This document shows positions 47,284 to 56,234 of a stretch of 64,000 nucleotides of DNA, in pieces. Numbering within the stretch: position 1 is the first letter of the stretch; every line of letters starts with the position of its first letter. Made by a program: the position numbers and the translations under genes. Under the pieces are notes generated by a model. The model was not told the DNA's origin. It worked only from the letters and a program-made list of their open reading frames with translations, and did no database searches. The DNA is from Flavobacteriales bacterium (lineage in GTDB: Bacteria; Bacteroidota; Bacteroidia; Flavobacteriales_F; PHOS-HE28): contig JADJTW010000031.1 of NCBI GenBank assembly GCA_016710965.1, positions 124,001 to 188,000 on the forward strand, written 5' to 3'.

Positions 47284-49051
47284 ATGAGCCTTGCAAGGAA
47301 GACAGGGATCCTGCTCACGGGAGCCGCGCTGTTCTCAGCTTGCCAATTCGAGAAGAGCGGTGCCACCGGATGGAACTACAATGATTCCAAGAACGGCGGC
47401 TTCGAGAAGGCCTCCTTCGAGGAGCAGGAGAACGGGCCTGGCTTGATCCTCGTCGAGGGCGGCCAGTTCACCATGGGCCGTGTAACGGACGACCTGCGCC
47501 ATGAGTGGGACAACATCCCACGGACGGTAACGGTCTCCTCGTTCTACATGGACGAGGTGGAGGTGACCAATTTCTATTGGCTCGAATACCTCTACTGGCT
47601 GGAACGCGTGTTCATCGCGGACTATCCGGAGATCTTCAAGAAGGCACTGCCCGATACGCTCGTCTGGCGGAGCAAGCTCGCATTCAACGAGCCCTATGTC
47701 GAATACTATCTCCGCCATCCGGCCTACCGCGACTATCCGGTGGTGGGAGTGAACTGGCTTCAGGCCAACGACTACTGCGCTTGGCGCACCGATCGTGTGA
47801 ATGAGATCATCCTCATCCGCGAAGGCCTCTTCGAGCACTACACCAACCAGATCAATGAAGACCACTTCACGACCGACGCGTACTTGGCTGGCCAGTACGA
47901 AAGCGGCAAGAAAGTGGACGGCGTGACGGATTTCAACCCCAACAAGGACACACGCAACGTGAAGATGGAGGATGGCGTGCTGTTGCCCCGCTACCGCCTG
48001 CCTACTGAAGCAGAGTGGGAATACGCGGCCTACGGCCTCGTAGGCAACACAGTGGATGAGCGTGTTGTGGAACGCCGCATCTTCCCTTGGAACGGACACT
48101 GGGTCCGTTACGACAGCCGTAAGAAAGGCGGTGCCTTCTACGGTGACTTCCGCGGCAACTTCATGCGCGGCCGTGGCGACTACATGGGTGTTGCCGGCAG
48201 CCTGAACGATAACGGCGATATCACCACACCGGTCTTCAGCTACTGGCCCAACGACTATGGCCTGTACAACATGGCTGGCAACGTGAGCGAGTGGGTCATG
48301 GACGTCTATCGCCCGCTGAGCCCGGAGGACAATGATGACTTCCGTCCTTTCCGCGGAAATGTGTTCAAGACGAAGGTGCTCAACAGCGATGGCGCCGTGC
48401 AGGATAAGCATGACCTGGTCATCTATGATGTGGATGGCATCAAGTACTACCTCACCGAGTTCCAGACCACCATGCAGGGCCGCGCGACGGATGAGGAAGG
48501 AGCCCTGATCGACGAGCTGCTGACCACTGTGGAGCAGGCGATCGAATTCAACAACACCCGCAAGCATGATGCAGCCATGCAGCGTGTGCAGGACATGATC
48601 GACCTGATCAAGAGCAAGGACTTGGAGATCTGTCCGAAACTGCTCAGTGGCATCAGCGACTATCAGGCCGACCAACCCGGAGATGTGCGTGTTCGCACGG
48701 TGACAGTAGAGGAGAACATCGATCGCCGCAACTATCGCCAGAGCGATAACATCGATTTCCGCGACGGCGATGTTGAGAGCAGCATCTATTACGAACAAGC
48801 CTGACTTCGAAGGCAACCCGATGTACGACTGGGGCAAGACCACCTTGGTGAACGATCGCAGCCGAGTATACAAAGGCGCATCATGGGCCGACCGTATCTA
48901 CTGGGCTAACCCCGGCACTCGACGCCACTTGGACGAACGCCAAAGCACGGCCACCATCGGTTTCCGTTGCGCGATGACTCGCGTGGGCAGCCCCAAGGGC
49001 CTAGGTGACGATAAGCGCCGCAGCAAGATCGACCAGCAGGGCAAGCGCTGA
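47284..49051 (+). CDS. gldJ: Gliding motility / T9SS lipoprotein GldJ, with apparent +1 frameshift
   Basis: GldJ is an outer-membrane lipoprotein of the formylglycine-generating-enzyme (sulfatase-modifying) fold, essential for gliding and for GldK stability in the T9SS. ATG 47284 precedes a lipoprotein signal (LLTGAALFSAC). FGE-fold blocks are LILVEGGQFTMGRVTDDLRH, YRLPTEAEWEYAAYG and YNMAGNVSEWVMDVYRPLSP. The first frame stops at UGA 48802-48804 after VESSIYYEQA. The conserved rest (MYDWGKTTLVNDRSRVYKGA, then RHLDERQSTATIGFRCAMTR) continues in the +1 frame to 49051. Joined, the protein has about 588 residues, normal for the family. Indel error or true frameshift is open. Confidence 0.88.
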
Positions 49052-49068
49052 CCGTTCTTCACTGGAAC

Positions 49069-49076
49069 TACATTCG
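49069..49076 (+). promoter_or_regulatory. -7-like box TACATTCG upstream of murF
   Basis: TAnnTTYG match ending on the first base of the terminator stem, 34 nt before ATG 49111. Confidence 0.35.
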
Positions 49077-49104
49077 ACCCCCGGCCTCTGAGCCGGGGGT
49101 CTCT
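49076..49104 (+). terminator. Intrinsic terminator after gldJ
   Basis: GACCCCCGGC / GCCGGGGGTC, perfect 10-bp stem with a 6-nt loop, followed by the T-rich TCTGTTTGT. Lies 24 nt after the gldJ end and just before murF. Confidence 0.75.
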
Positions 49105-49110
49105 GTTTGT

Positions 49111-50403
49111 ATGACGATCCAGGAGCTTCACCATTTGTATTTGGAATGCAGCGGGGCATGCACCGATACGCGCGCCATCCGTCCCGGCTGCATGTTCTTC
49201 GCGCTGAAAGGGCCAAGCTTCGATGCGAATGCATTCGCTGCCGATGCACTCTCGAAGGGCGCCCGATTCGCCGTAGTCGATGATGCGCACGTAGTGAAGG
49301 ACGACCGCTGCTTGCTCGTGCCCGATGTGCTCATCGCGCTCCAGGTCCTTGCACGCCAGCATCGCAGGATGTACAAGCTTCCGGTGATCGGCATTACCGG
49401 AAGCAACGGGAAGACGACCACGAAGGAGCTGCTCGCGGCAGTGCTGGGCACCACCTTCCCGACACTCTCGACCACCGGCAATCTGAACAACCATATCGGG
49501 GTGCCTCTCACTTTGCTCCACCTGAACAAGCAGCATCGAATGGCCATTATTGAGATGGGCGCGAACAAGCCAGGCGATATCGCCGAGCTGTGCGCGATCG
49601 CGGAACCCACGCATGGACTGATCACCAACATCGGTAAAGCCCACCTCGAAGGCTTCGGCGACTTCGAAGGCGTGCTCCGGACCAAGAGCGAACTATTCGA
49701 GTTCGTTCGCGCTGGGAAAGGCTTGCTATTCGTGAACGCAGACGACCCCTTGCTGATGCAACGCGCACATGATGTTGAACTGATCACCTACGGTACCGGT
49801 GCCACCTCTGACACGTGCGGGCGGATGGTGGATTCCGGCCCCTTCCTTCGGATCGCGTTCAAAGGGCGGGATGGCTTGGCGCGCGAAGCGACGACGCATC
49901 TGATTGGAAGCTACAATTTGCCCAATGCCCTAGCGGCCATTTCCGTGGGTCAGCATTTCGACGTGCCCGATGACCGGATCACCGATGCGCTCTCCGCCTA
50001 TCAGCCTGGGAACAACCGTTCTCAGTTCTTGGATTCGGGCCGCAATCATCTGGTGCTGGACGCATACAATGCCAACCCGACCAGTATGGCAGCAGCACTC
50101 GATAATTTCGCCAACATGCACAGCGAGCGACCGAAACTGGCCATCCTCGGTGACATGCTCGAGCTCGGCAGTTCGTCCCCTAAAGAGCATCATTCTATCG
50201 CGGAGCGCGTCGCAAACCTGGGAGTCGACGTCTTCTTCGTTGGTCCTCGATTCAAGGCGGCTATCGGGAATTCGGGTCCAAGGGCATACGTCTCAGCTGC
50301 GGACCTCCTTGCTGATCTGCGAGCGCATCCGGTGGCTGGCCATTTGATCCTGCTCAAAGGCTCCCGGGGCATGCAGCTCGAGAGCTTACTGCCAGCCTTC
50401 TAA
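49111..50403 (+). CDS. murF: UDP-N-acetylmuramoyl-tripeptide--D-alanyl-D-alanine ligase
   Basis: Adds D-Ala-D-Ala to the peptidoglycan precursor in the cytoplasm. The 430-residue length fits. The ATP-binding loop VIGITGSNGKTTTKELLA (about residues 93-110) is the Mur-ligase signature. The N-terminal substrate domain shows CTDTRAIRPGCMFFALKG; the C-terminal domain shows VLDAYNANPTSMAAAL and ILGDMLELGSSSPKEHHSIA. gldJ-murF adjacency is typical of flavobacteria. ATG 49111 starts 7 nt after the terminator-like leader. Confidence 0.96.
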   Translation: MTIQELHHLYLECSGACTDTRAIRPGCMFFALKGPSFDANAFAADALSKGARFAVVDDAHVVKDDRCLLVPDVLIALQVLARQHRRMYKLPVIGITGSNGKTTTKELLAAVLGTTFPTLSTTGNLNNHIGVPLTLLHLNKQHRMAIIEMGANKPGDIAELCAIAEPTHGLITNIGKAHLEGFGDFEGVLRTKSELFEFVRAGKGLLFVNADDPLLMQRAHDVELITYGTGATSDTCGRMVDSGPFLRIAFKGRDGLAREATTHLIGSYNLPNALAAISVGQHFDVPDDRITDALSAYQPGNNRSQFLDSGRNHLVLDAYNANPTSMAAALDNFANMHSERPKLAILGDMLELGSSSPKEHHSIAERVANLGVDVFFVGPRFKAAIGNSGPRAYVSAADLLADLRAHPVAGHLILLKGSRGMQLESLLPAF

Positions 50404-50417
50404 CCCTTCCAGAAAGC

Positions 50418-50440
50418 AAAAAGCCTCCCTTTCGGAAGGC
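50418..50440 (-). terminator. Intrinsic terminator downstream of tRNA-Glu
   Basis: On the minus strand, GCCTTCC-GAAA-GGGAGGC followed by TTTTT (50418-50422). It ends the tRNA transcript just inside the convergent murF 3' flank. Confidence 0.8.
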
Positions 50441-50453
50441 CTATGCGAAGTAG

Positions 50454-50525
50454 TAGCCCGTAGGGGAATCGAACCCCTGTTTCATCCGTGAAAGGGACGC
50501 GTCCTAACCCCTAGACGAACGGGCC
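50454..50525 (-). tRNA. tRNA-Glu (anticodon UUC)
   Basis: A cloverleaf can be read on the minus strand. The acceptor stem GGCCCGT pairs with ACGGGCT (a G-U at 1-72). The anticodon arm CGTCC-CTTTCAC-GGATG carries UUC, and the T arm AGGGG-TTCGATT-CCCCT is complete. The D arm CGTCTAGGGGTTAGGACG is typical of tRNA-Glu. CCA is not encoded. An exact TACATTTG promoter box lies 28 nt upstream and a terminator 14 nt downstream. Confidence 0.95.
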
Positions 50526-50553
50526 ATTATTTCAGTTCCCCTTTCGGGGGCCG

Positions 50554-50561
50554 CAAATGTA
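50554..50561 (-). promoter_or_regulatory. -7 promoter box TACATTTG for tRNA-Glu
   Basis: Exact TAnnTTTG match upstream of a stable RNA, where coding constraint cannot explain it. Confidence 0.65.
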
Positions 50562-50588
50562 ACCAGGCCGGTCGTACACGCAAGGCCG

Positions 50589-51293
50589 TTAGATCATGTC
50601 ATCCGAGTCGGACTGGAACCGGAACCCGAGGCGCTTTCCGGTACTGATCTGCAGGTTCGCGTTCAGCTCGTTCATCTCACTTACCGTCACCTGGTTCACT
50701 TGGTCGTAGGGCGGGGCCAGCAGATCGAATTCCAGGACATAGAGGACAGCAGACCAAAGGACAGCCTTGATGCGATCGCGGTCCAAGTCATTGTTCAGCA
50801 GGTCGTCGTATAGAAAACCGAGCTGTCGCTTGCCTTGGACGAAGAACTTCTTGTCCCGGTTCAGGAACAGACGCGCCACGAGATAACCGAGGTCACGCTC
50901 CCGGTTGTACTTGAAGGAGTCGCTCAAGAAGTTGTACATGTTCACCACACCGAAGTAGCCCCGCAACTCGTCCTCTTCCAAGTAGCTCGTCTTCCAGAGG
51001 CTGTGGCTTGCATCGAGCTTGAACACGTTGGTATGCACGTGGAAGATGATCACATCGCCCGCTACGCGAAGCTCGCAAGCAGTAGCACCTTTGTCCGTGA
51101 AGGCGACCGCCAGTCGTCCATCATGGGCCCTGGCCTGCTCGCCTAGGTCCGACGCGATCTCCTGCAACAGCTCCTTCACTATCTCGAACAGTGCCGCCGT
51201 ATTCTGATAAACGTCCTGCTTCATGCACGACTTGGTGCGAAGCGCGTTCAGGATCAGCGCACGCGCATCGGGCGGCGTGTTCTTCTTGCTCAT
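50589..51293 (-). CDS. Conserved hypothetical protein coupled to proS
   Basis: A 234-residue cytoplasmic protein with no signal or membrane segment. I recognise no domain. It is mixed alpha/beta, with a block of helices (QNTAALFEIVKELLQEIASD), strands (VAGDVIIFHVHTNVFKLD), YFGVVNMYNFLSDSF, and the acidic end FRFQSDSDDMI. ATG 51293 overlaps the proS stop (TGATG), so the two are translationally coupled. The frame is open upstream inside proS but is not used. Confidence 0.65.
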   Translation of the reverse strand: MSKKNTPPDARALILNALRTKSCMKQDVYQNTAALFEIVKELLQEIASDLGEQARAHDGRLAVAFTDKGATACELRVAGDVIIFHVHTNVFKLDASHSLWKTSYLEEDELRGYFGVVNMYNFLSDSFKYNRERDLGYLVARLFLNRDKKFFVQGKRQLGFLYDDLLNNDLDRDRIKAVLWSAVLYVLEFDLLAPPYDQVNQVTVSEMNELNANLQISTGKRLGFRFQSDSDDMI

Positions 51294-52762
51294 CAGTAGG
51301 CTCTGGCGAAGATGACTCTTCCGGCGCTGGGCTTTCCAGTGACCATGCAACGACCAGGAGTGCGTTCGCCATCCAAAGGAATGCAACGTATCGTAGCCTT
51401 GGTCTCTTCCTTCACGCGGGCCTCGGTTTCTGGGGTTCCGTCCCAATGGGCCAGGATAAGGCCGCCAGCTTCAATGACGTCCTTGAACTCATCATAGGTG
51501 TCCACCGCCCGCGTCCCAGCCTCGCGCATGGCAAGCGCCTTCTGGTAGAGGTTGTCCTGGATAGCTTGGAGGAGGTGCTCGATCTTGTCGGCCAAGTCGA
51601 TGACTTCGATCACTTGCTTCTCCAAGGTGTCGCGGCGGGCCAATTCTACCGTCCCGTTCTCCATATCGCGCGGGCCGATGGCGATCCGCACCGGACAGCC
51701 CTTGAACTCATGCGCTGCGAACTTCCAGCCCGGTTTGCGCGTGTCGTCATCGTCGAGCTTCACCGTGATGCCCTTTGCTCGAAGGGCCTTGAGCACCGGT
51801 TCGATGTAGGCCGCGATGGCCGCCATTTGCTCCTCGCTCTTCGCAATGGGCACCACCACGACCTGTAAGGGTGCCAGCTTGGGTGGAATGATAAGCCCGT
51901 GGTCATCGCTATGTGTCAGGATCAGCGCTCCCATGAGACGAGTGCTTACGCCCCAGCTCGTTGCCCATACATGCTCTTGCTTGTTCTCCTTGTTGGTGAA
52001 GAGCACATCGAAGGCCTTTGCGAAATTCTGGCCGAGGAAATGCGAGGTGCCGGCCTGCAGTGCCTTGCCATCCTGCATGAGCGCCTCTATGCAATAGGTC
52101 TCCTCTGCTCCAGCGAACCGTTCGCTCGCGGTCTTGACGCCTTTGATCACCGGCATCGCCATCCACTCCTCGGCGAAGCGCGCGTACACATCGAGCATGC
52201 GTCGCGTTTCTTCCAATGCTTCTTCCTTGGTTGCATGGGCGGTATGGCCCTCCTGCCAGAGGAATTCGGCGGTTCGTAGGAAGAGGCGCGTACGCATCTC
52301 CCAGCGCACGACGTTCGCCCATTGGTTGATGAGAAGCGGGAGGTCCCGGTAGCTCTTGATCCAGCCGCGGTAGGTGTTCCAAATGATCGTTTCACTGGTC
52401 GGCCGGATGATCAGCTCCTCCTCCAGCTTGGCTTCGGGGTCCACGATAACGCCATGGACGGGGTCGCTCTTAAGGCGATAGTGCGTTACCACAGCGCATT
52501 CCTTGGCAAAGCCCTCCACGTGGCTGGCTTCCTTTGCCAGATAGCTCTTCGGAATGAAGAGCGGGAAATACGCGTTCACATGGCCCGTTGCCTTGAACAT
52601 GCCGTCAAGCGCCTGTTGCATTCTCTCCCAGATGGCATAGCCGTGCGGCTTTATCACCATGCAGCCCCGCACATCGCTATGCTCGGCCAGATCGGCCTTC
52701 AGCACAAGGTCGTTGTACCATTGCGCATAGTCTGTGGATCGTTTGGTCAAGAGTTCGGCCAT
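51293..52762 (-). CDS. proS: Prolyl-tRNA synthetase, archaeal/eukaryotic type
   Basis: Charges tRNA-Pro. The 489-residue type lacks the bacterial editing insert. Class II motifs seen are motif 1 (MVIKPHGYAIWERMQQALDG), motif 2 region (LINQWANVVRWEMRTRLFLR then TAEFLWQEGHTAH) and motif 3 region (STRLMGALILTHSDDHGL). The anticodon-binding domain (LAPLQVVVVPIAKSEEQMAA) and a C-terminal zinc-like domain ending VIFARAY follow. ATG 52762 (MAELLTKRSTDYAQWYNDLV) is the family start; the longer frame upstream is spurious. Confidence 0.96.
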   Translation of the reverse strand: MAELLTKRSTDYAQWYNDLVLKADLAEHSDVRGCMVIKPHGYAIWERMQQALDGMFKATGHVNAYFPLFIPKSYLAKEASHVEGFAKECAVVTHYRLKSDPVHGVIVDPEAKLEEELIIRPTSETIIWNTYRGWIKSYRDLPLLINQWANVVRWEMRTRLFLRTAEFLWQEGHTAHATKEEALEETRRMLDVYARFAEEWMAMPVIKGVKTASERFAGAEETYCIEALMQDGKALQAGTSHFLGQNFAKAFDVLFTNKENKQEHVWATSWGVSTRLMGALILTHSDDHGLIIPPKLAPLQVVVVPIAKSEEQMAAIAAYIEPVLKALRAKGITVKLDDDDTRKPGWKFAAHEFKGCPVRIAIGPRDMENGTVELARRDTLEKQVIEVIDLADKIEHLLQAIQDNLYQKALAMREAGTRAVDTYDEFKDVIEAGGLILAHWDGTPETEARVKEETKATIRCIPLDGERTPGRCMVTGKPSAGRVIFARAY

Positions 52763-52860
52763 TCCCTTCTTCGCGGTACTATTTTTGGTGTTCTGCGGAA
52801 GGCGGCTAAAGTACGAACCCCCCTTCAGGCCTCCAGCCCCGAAGGACAATACGAAAGGTC

Positions 52861-53832
52861 ATGAGGATCACCATCAATCGCGCGCTCCAGATCGCACTGG
52901 TGTCAGTGCTTCTCGCTTCCTGTGCAGGGTTCGCACCCACTGCGCAGCGTTCTGATGATGTCTACTACCTCCCTTCCGAGGCGCCTCCAGCGGCTCAGAA
53001 AGGGATCGCTGAAGCAGAGCCGGCGCAGCAACCATCGCCTGCTGCCTCCGATGACTACTACGATTCCGAACAGGCCCAACAATACAGTGGTTCGGGCAGC
53101 TACTACGATATGGCCTACAACGATCCTTTCTACTACAACTACGGACGTTTCGGCTTCGGATCCAACCTGATGTGGGGCTATGGCTCCGGATGGAACATCG
53201 GCATGAGCTACGGTTGGGGTTACGGATCAGGACCTTACAGCGGCTGGATGGGACCTGGATTCGGCTACGGGTACTACCCCAGTCATCTGCAATATCCTTG
53301 GTATTCCAACAACCCGTGGGCGTGGTACAATGATCCGTATTACAACTACGGAGGCTACGGTTATGGCTACGGAAACAACTGGGGGCCATGGGGCAACTGC
53401 AATTGCGGCTATATGCCCATCGTCATCGGCGGATCGGGCAATGTGGTGGTCGGCCATCGGCCATCGATGAGCAGCAACAGCCGGGCGGAGAATGGCGTTT
53501 ACCAGACCCGGGCGATGTATCGTGATCCCGTACGGCTTTCTTCGGGCATGAACGACCGCCAGGTGCGCGTCGAAGACCGCTACCGTGCTCGCGACGGTGA
53601 ACGGCCTGTTCCGCGTTCTCGACCTACACCGCCCACGGCAATTCAACAACCAGGCAACCGACAACCGTCGCGGAGCGATGACCGACATCATGCTCCAACG
53701 CAGCGCCCGTCAGCACCTGAGCGAGCACCGAACCTTGGCGGAGGAGGTAATGACCGCAGCGGAGGAGATCGTTCTGCGCCGTCGCGATCTGGTGGAGGAT
53801 CACGGTCCCCGGGCGTGATCCGCTCACGCTGA
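52861..53832 (+). CDS. Gly/Tyr-rich lipoprotein of unknown function
   Basis: A 323-residue protein with a lipoprotein signal (IALVSVLLASC, Cys at residue 21) followed by Ala, so outer-membrane sorting is likely. The middle (residues about 75-180) is composed almost wholly of Tyr, Gly, Trp, Asn and Pro (for example MSYGWGYGSGPYSGWMGPGF). The C-terminal 100 residues are Arg/Ser/Pro-rich and probably disordered. A purine-rich Shine-Dalgarno-like GAAAGG lies just before ATG 52861. A FadL-like porin gene follows after 25 nt. Function unknown; similar repeats occur in Bacteroidota envelope proteins. Confidence 0.7.
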   Translation: MRITINRALQIALVSVLLASCAGFAPTAQRSDDVYYLPSEAPPAAQKGIAEAEPAQQPSPAASDDYYDSEQAQQYSGSGSYYDMAYNDPFYYNYGRFGFGSNLMWGYGSGWNIGMSYGWGYGSGPYSGWMGPGFGYGYYPSHLQYPWYSNNPWAWYNDPYYNYGGYGYGYGNNWGPWGNCNCGYMPIVIGGSGNVVVGHRPSMSSNSRAENGVYQTRAMYRDPVRLSSGMNDRQVRVEDRYRARDGERPVPRSRPTPPTAIQQPGNRQPSRSDDRHHAPTQRPSAPERAPNLGGGGNDRSGGDRSAPSRSGGGSRSPGVIRSR

Positions 53833-53857
53833 TCGCGATGCCGTTCCAGAGGAACTC

Positions 53858-55336
53858 ATGCGTATGAGAAGCATCATCCCAGGTATCGTCGCGCTGCTAT
53901 CCAGCACGGCTCTCGCCCAAAACGAGGAGGACGCGCTGCGGATCTCCATGATGTCGCCAAGTGGCACTGCGCGGAGCAGTGGCATGGCCAACGCATTCGG
54001 CGCCCTAGGCGCTGATCCGGTGTCCTCGGGCATCAATCCTGCCGGCTTCGCACTGTATCGCAGCAGCGGGCTATCCATCACTTCGTTGCTGGAGATCAAC
54101 GCATCAACGACCACGCACTATAGGACGACCGACAACGCCACGCAAGCACGATTCGCCTTTCCCAACATGGCTTTGGTGCTGCACTACCCAGGTAACGAAG
54201 GGTCGGACTGGCGCAGCAGCGCGTTCGGTGTGGTCTACGACAGGCGACAGAGCTACCACTGGAGCACCGTGGCCAGTGGCGATGCCAACAGCACCATGCT
54301 GCAGCGGTTCGTGAACGAAGCCGAAGGAACCGACTACGCAGGCGTGGCCGATGCCTTTCCCTTCACTGCGGGCCTCGCTTGGAATGGCTGGGGCATGGAT
54401 ACGGTTGCCGGTCAGCCGACCAGCTACTACAGCTTCATACCATACGGCTCCCCCACCCGGCAACGCCATGTGATCGAATCGAAAGGCCGTAATGCGCACA
54501 CCTCCTTCTTCTACGCCGGCAATTTCAGGGACCGCCTTTACCTCGGCCTGCAGGTGGGTGTGCTCAGCCATCGGTACGAACGTACTACGGTGCATGCCGA
54601 GAACACGTTGGACCAGTCGCTCTTCCTGTCGAACGCCACCTATAAAGAGACATTGGTCACCAGCGGAAGCGGCTTCGACGTGAAGGCGGGATTCCTGGTG
54701 CGCATCACAGAACGATTGCGTACAGGCGCCTCCATCCACAGCCCGCAATGGCTGCTCTTGAACGATGCCTACAATGCCAAGTTGAACACCACATGGCGCA
54801 CGCCGGACAGCGAAGGCAACTACGCCTACGAAGCACTTTCGCCGGACGGTACCTTCTCCTACCGGCTGAGCACCCCATGGCGAGCCACCGCGAGTGCTGC
54901 ATACATCGCAGGAGCCAATGGTTCGGTGAGCGTGGACTACGAATATGCCGACATGAGCGCCATGCAATTGCGCGCAGCCAATAACCTCGAGGACCTCTAT
55001 GATTTTGCTGCTGAGAACGACGCTGTCAATGATCGTTTCCAAGCGATCCACACCTTACGGGTGGGTACGGAGTGGCGCGCAGGCAACTGGTATTATCGAG
55101 CGGGATGGGGCTTCGTGGCCGATCCTTACAAGACCAGGGACGCACTGCACGCTGGAGGCCAGAAGACGTACGCAGCGGGCGTGGGCTATAGAAGCGAGCA
55201 TATCACAGTCGACTTGGGCCTGAACTACATGATGCAGCCCTTGCGGTTCTTCCAATACAGCCCGGAGCTGATCGATGCTACCTCGGAGCAGCGGAAGAGC
55301 TACCGCACCTTCCTCACAGTAGCCTTCAGGCCCTGA
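53858..55336 (+). CDS. OmpP1/FadL-family outer-membrane transporter
   Basis: A 492-residue outer-membrane barrel of the long-chain fatty-acid transporter family. The signal peptide (SIIPGIVALLSSTALAQ) is followed by the FadL N-terminal hatch pattern (LRISMMSPSGTARSSGMANA, FGALGADPVSSGINPAGFAL). Strands of the barrel follow up to the final aromatic FLTVAFRP. AGAGGA lies 7 nt before ATG 53858, a good Shine-Dalgarno sequence. It is probably in one operon with the lipoprotein. The substrate is likely hydrophobic but unknown. Confidence 0.87.
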   Translation: MRMRSIIPGIVALLSSTALAQNEEDALRISMMSPSGTARSSGMANAFGALGADPVSSGINPAGFALYRSSGLSITSLLEINASTTTHYRTTDNATQARFAFPNMALVLHYPGNEGSDWRSSAFGVVYDRRQSYHWSTVASGDANSTMLQRFVNEAEGTDYAGVADAFPFTAGLAWNGWGMDTVAGQPTSYYSFIPYGSPTRQRHVIESKGRNAHTSFFYAGNFRDRLYLGLQVGVLSHRYERTTVHAENTLDQSLFLSNATYKETLVTSGSGFDVKAGFLVRITERLRTGASIHSPQWLLLNDAYNAKLNTTWRTPDSEGNYAYEALSPDGTFSYRLSTPWRATASAAYIAGANGSVSVDYEYADMSAMQLRAANNLEDLYDFAAENDAVNDRFQAIHTLRVGTEWRAGNWYYRAGWGFVADPYKTRDALHAGGQKTYAAGVGYRSEHITVDLGLNYMMQPLRFFQYSPELIDATSEQRKSYRTFLTVAFRP

Positions 55337-55354
55337 TCGAAGCGGCACTGCAAT

Positions 55355-55381
55355 GAAAAGCCCCCGTCACCGGGGGCTTTC
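55355..55381. terminator. Bidirectional intrinsic terminator
   Basis: AAAGCCCCCG-TCAC-CGGGGGCTTT, a 10-bp stem with T runs on both strands, between two convergent genes. Confidence 0.85.
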
Positions 55382-55401
55382 ATGTTCCTGTTCGGGGGTT
55401 T

Positions 55402-56232
55402 CTACTTGCCTTCCTTCACACGGGCCACAACATATTCATCCACGAGGATGCGGCCACAGTGCTCGCACACGATGATCTTCTTGTGGCTGCCGATGTCGAG
55501 CTGGCGTTGTGGCGGAATGGCATTGAAGCAGCCTCCGCAGCTTCCGCGCTCTACCGGCACAACGGCCAGGCCGTTGCGCGCATTGCTGCGGATTCGGTGA
55601 TATGCGCTCAGAAGGCGCTCTTCGATATGCTTGCTGGCGGTATCGCTCTTCTTCTGCAGGTCCTTCTCCTCCTTCTCCGTCTCCGCAATGATGTCGTCCA
55701 GTTCCTTCTTCTTCAGCTCCAGGTCCTTCTTGCGCTCGTCATGGCGGGTCTTGCTCTCGTCGACCACGGCTTTCTTGCCATCGATCTGGGCCTTCGCTTC
55801 CTTGATGCGCTTCTCGGCCAGTTGGATCTCGAGGTTCTGGAATTCGATCTCCTTCGTGAGCGAGTCGTACTCGCGGTTGTTGCGCACCTTGGCCTGCTGG
55901 CCTTCGTACTTCTTGATCTGGGCCTTGGCGTCCTTGATCAGGTTCTGCTTCTCGCTCACCTGGCCCTCCATCTCTCCCAACTCGTCCTGCAACTTCTTCA
56001 GTCGGGTCTCCAAGCCAGCGACCTCGTCCTCAAGGTCCTGGACTTCCAAAGGCAGTTCGCCCCGTTGGACCTTGATCCGATCCACCTGCGAATCCACATG
56101 CTGCAAGCGGAACAGCTCCACAAGCTTCTCAGCGATGGTGATCTCGGCCTTGGCCGCTGGAGTAGCTGCCTTGCCGTTGTCGCTTGCGGCCTTCGCCACC
56201 TTCACCGGAGCCTTCACGTCGCTCTTCGCCAT
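55402..56232 (-). CDS. C4-type zinc ribbon coiled-coil protein (CdsZ-like)
   Basis: A 276-residue protein with a long coiled coil (residues about 50-205, rich in Lys/Glu/Leu heptads such as LETRLKKLQDELGEMEGQVS). It ends with a zinc ribbon: CGGC near GSCGGCFNAIPPQ and CEHC in IIVCEHCGRILVDEYV. ATG 56232 is the likely start, 2 nt after the nif3 stop; the open frame further upstream is antisense noise. An exact TACATTTG box occurs at 56282-56289 inside nif3 and may be chance. The pair nif3-zinc ribbon is conserved in Bacteroidota. Confidence 0.88.
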   Translation of the reverse strand: MAKSDVKAPVKVAKAASDNGKAATPAAKAEITIAEKLVELFRLQHVDSQVDRIKVQRGELPLEVQDLEDEVAGLETRLKKLQDELGEMEGQVSEKQNLIKDAKAQIKKYEGQQAKVRNNREYDSLTKEIEFQNLEIQLAEKRIKEAKAQIDGKKAVVDESKTRHDERKKDLELKKKELDDIIAETEKEEKDLQKKSDTASKHIEERLLSAYHRIRSNARNGLAVVPVERGSCGGCFNAIPPQRQLDIGSHKKIIVCEHCGRILVDEYVVARVKEGK

Positions 56233-56234
56233 GT

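Noticed and set aside
47335..48873. 512-residue minus-strand ORF
   Set aside because: Antisense to gldJ; its sequence is the repetitive His/Val/Ala composition typical of shadow frames.
52780..52787. TATTTTTG box on the plus strand before the Gly/Tyr-rich lipoprotein gene
   Set aside because: Matches the consensus but lies within the proS coding start and 73 nt from ATG; the gene has a Shine-Dalgarno sequence, so support is too thin.
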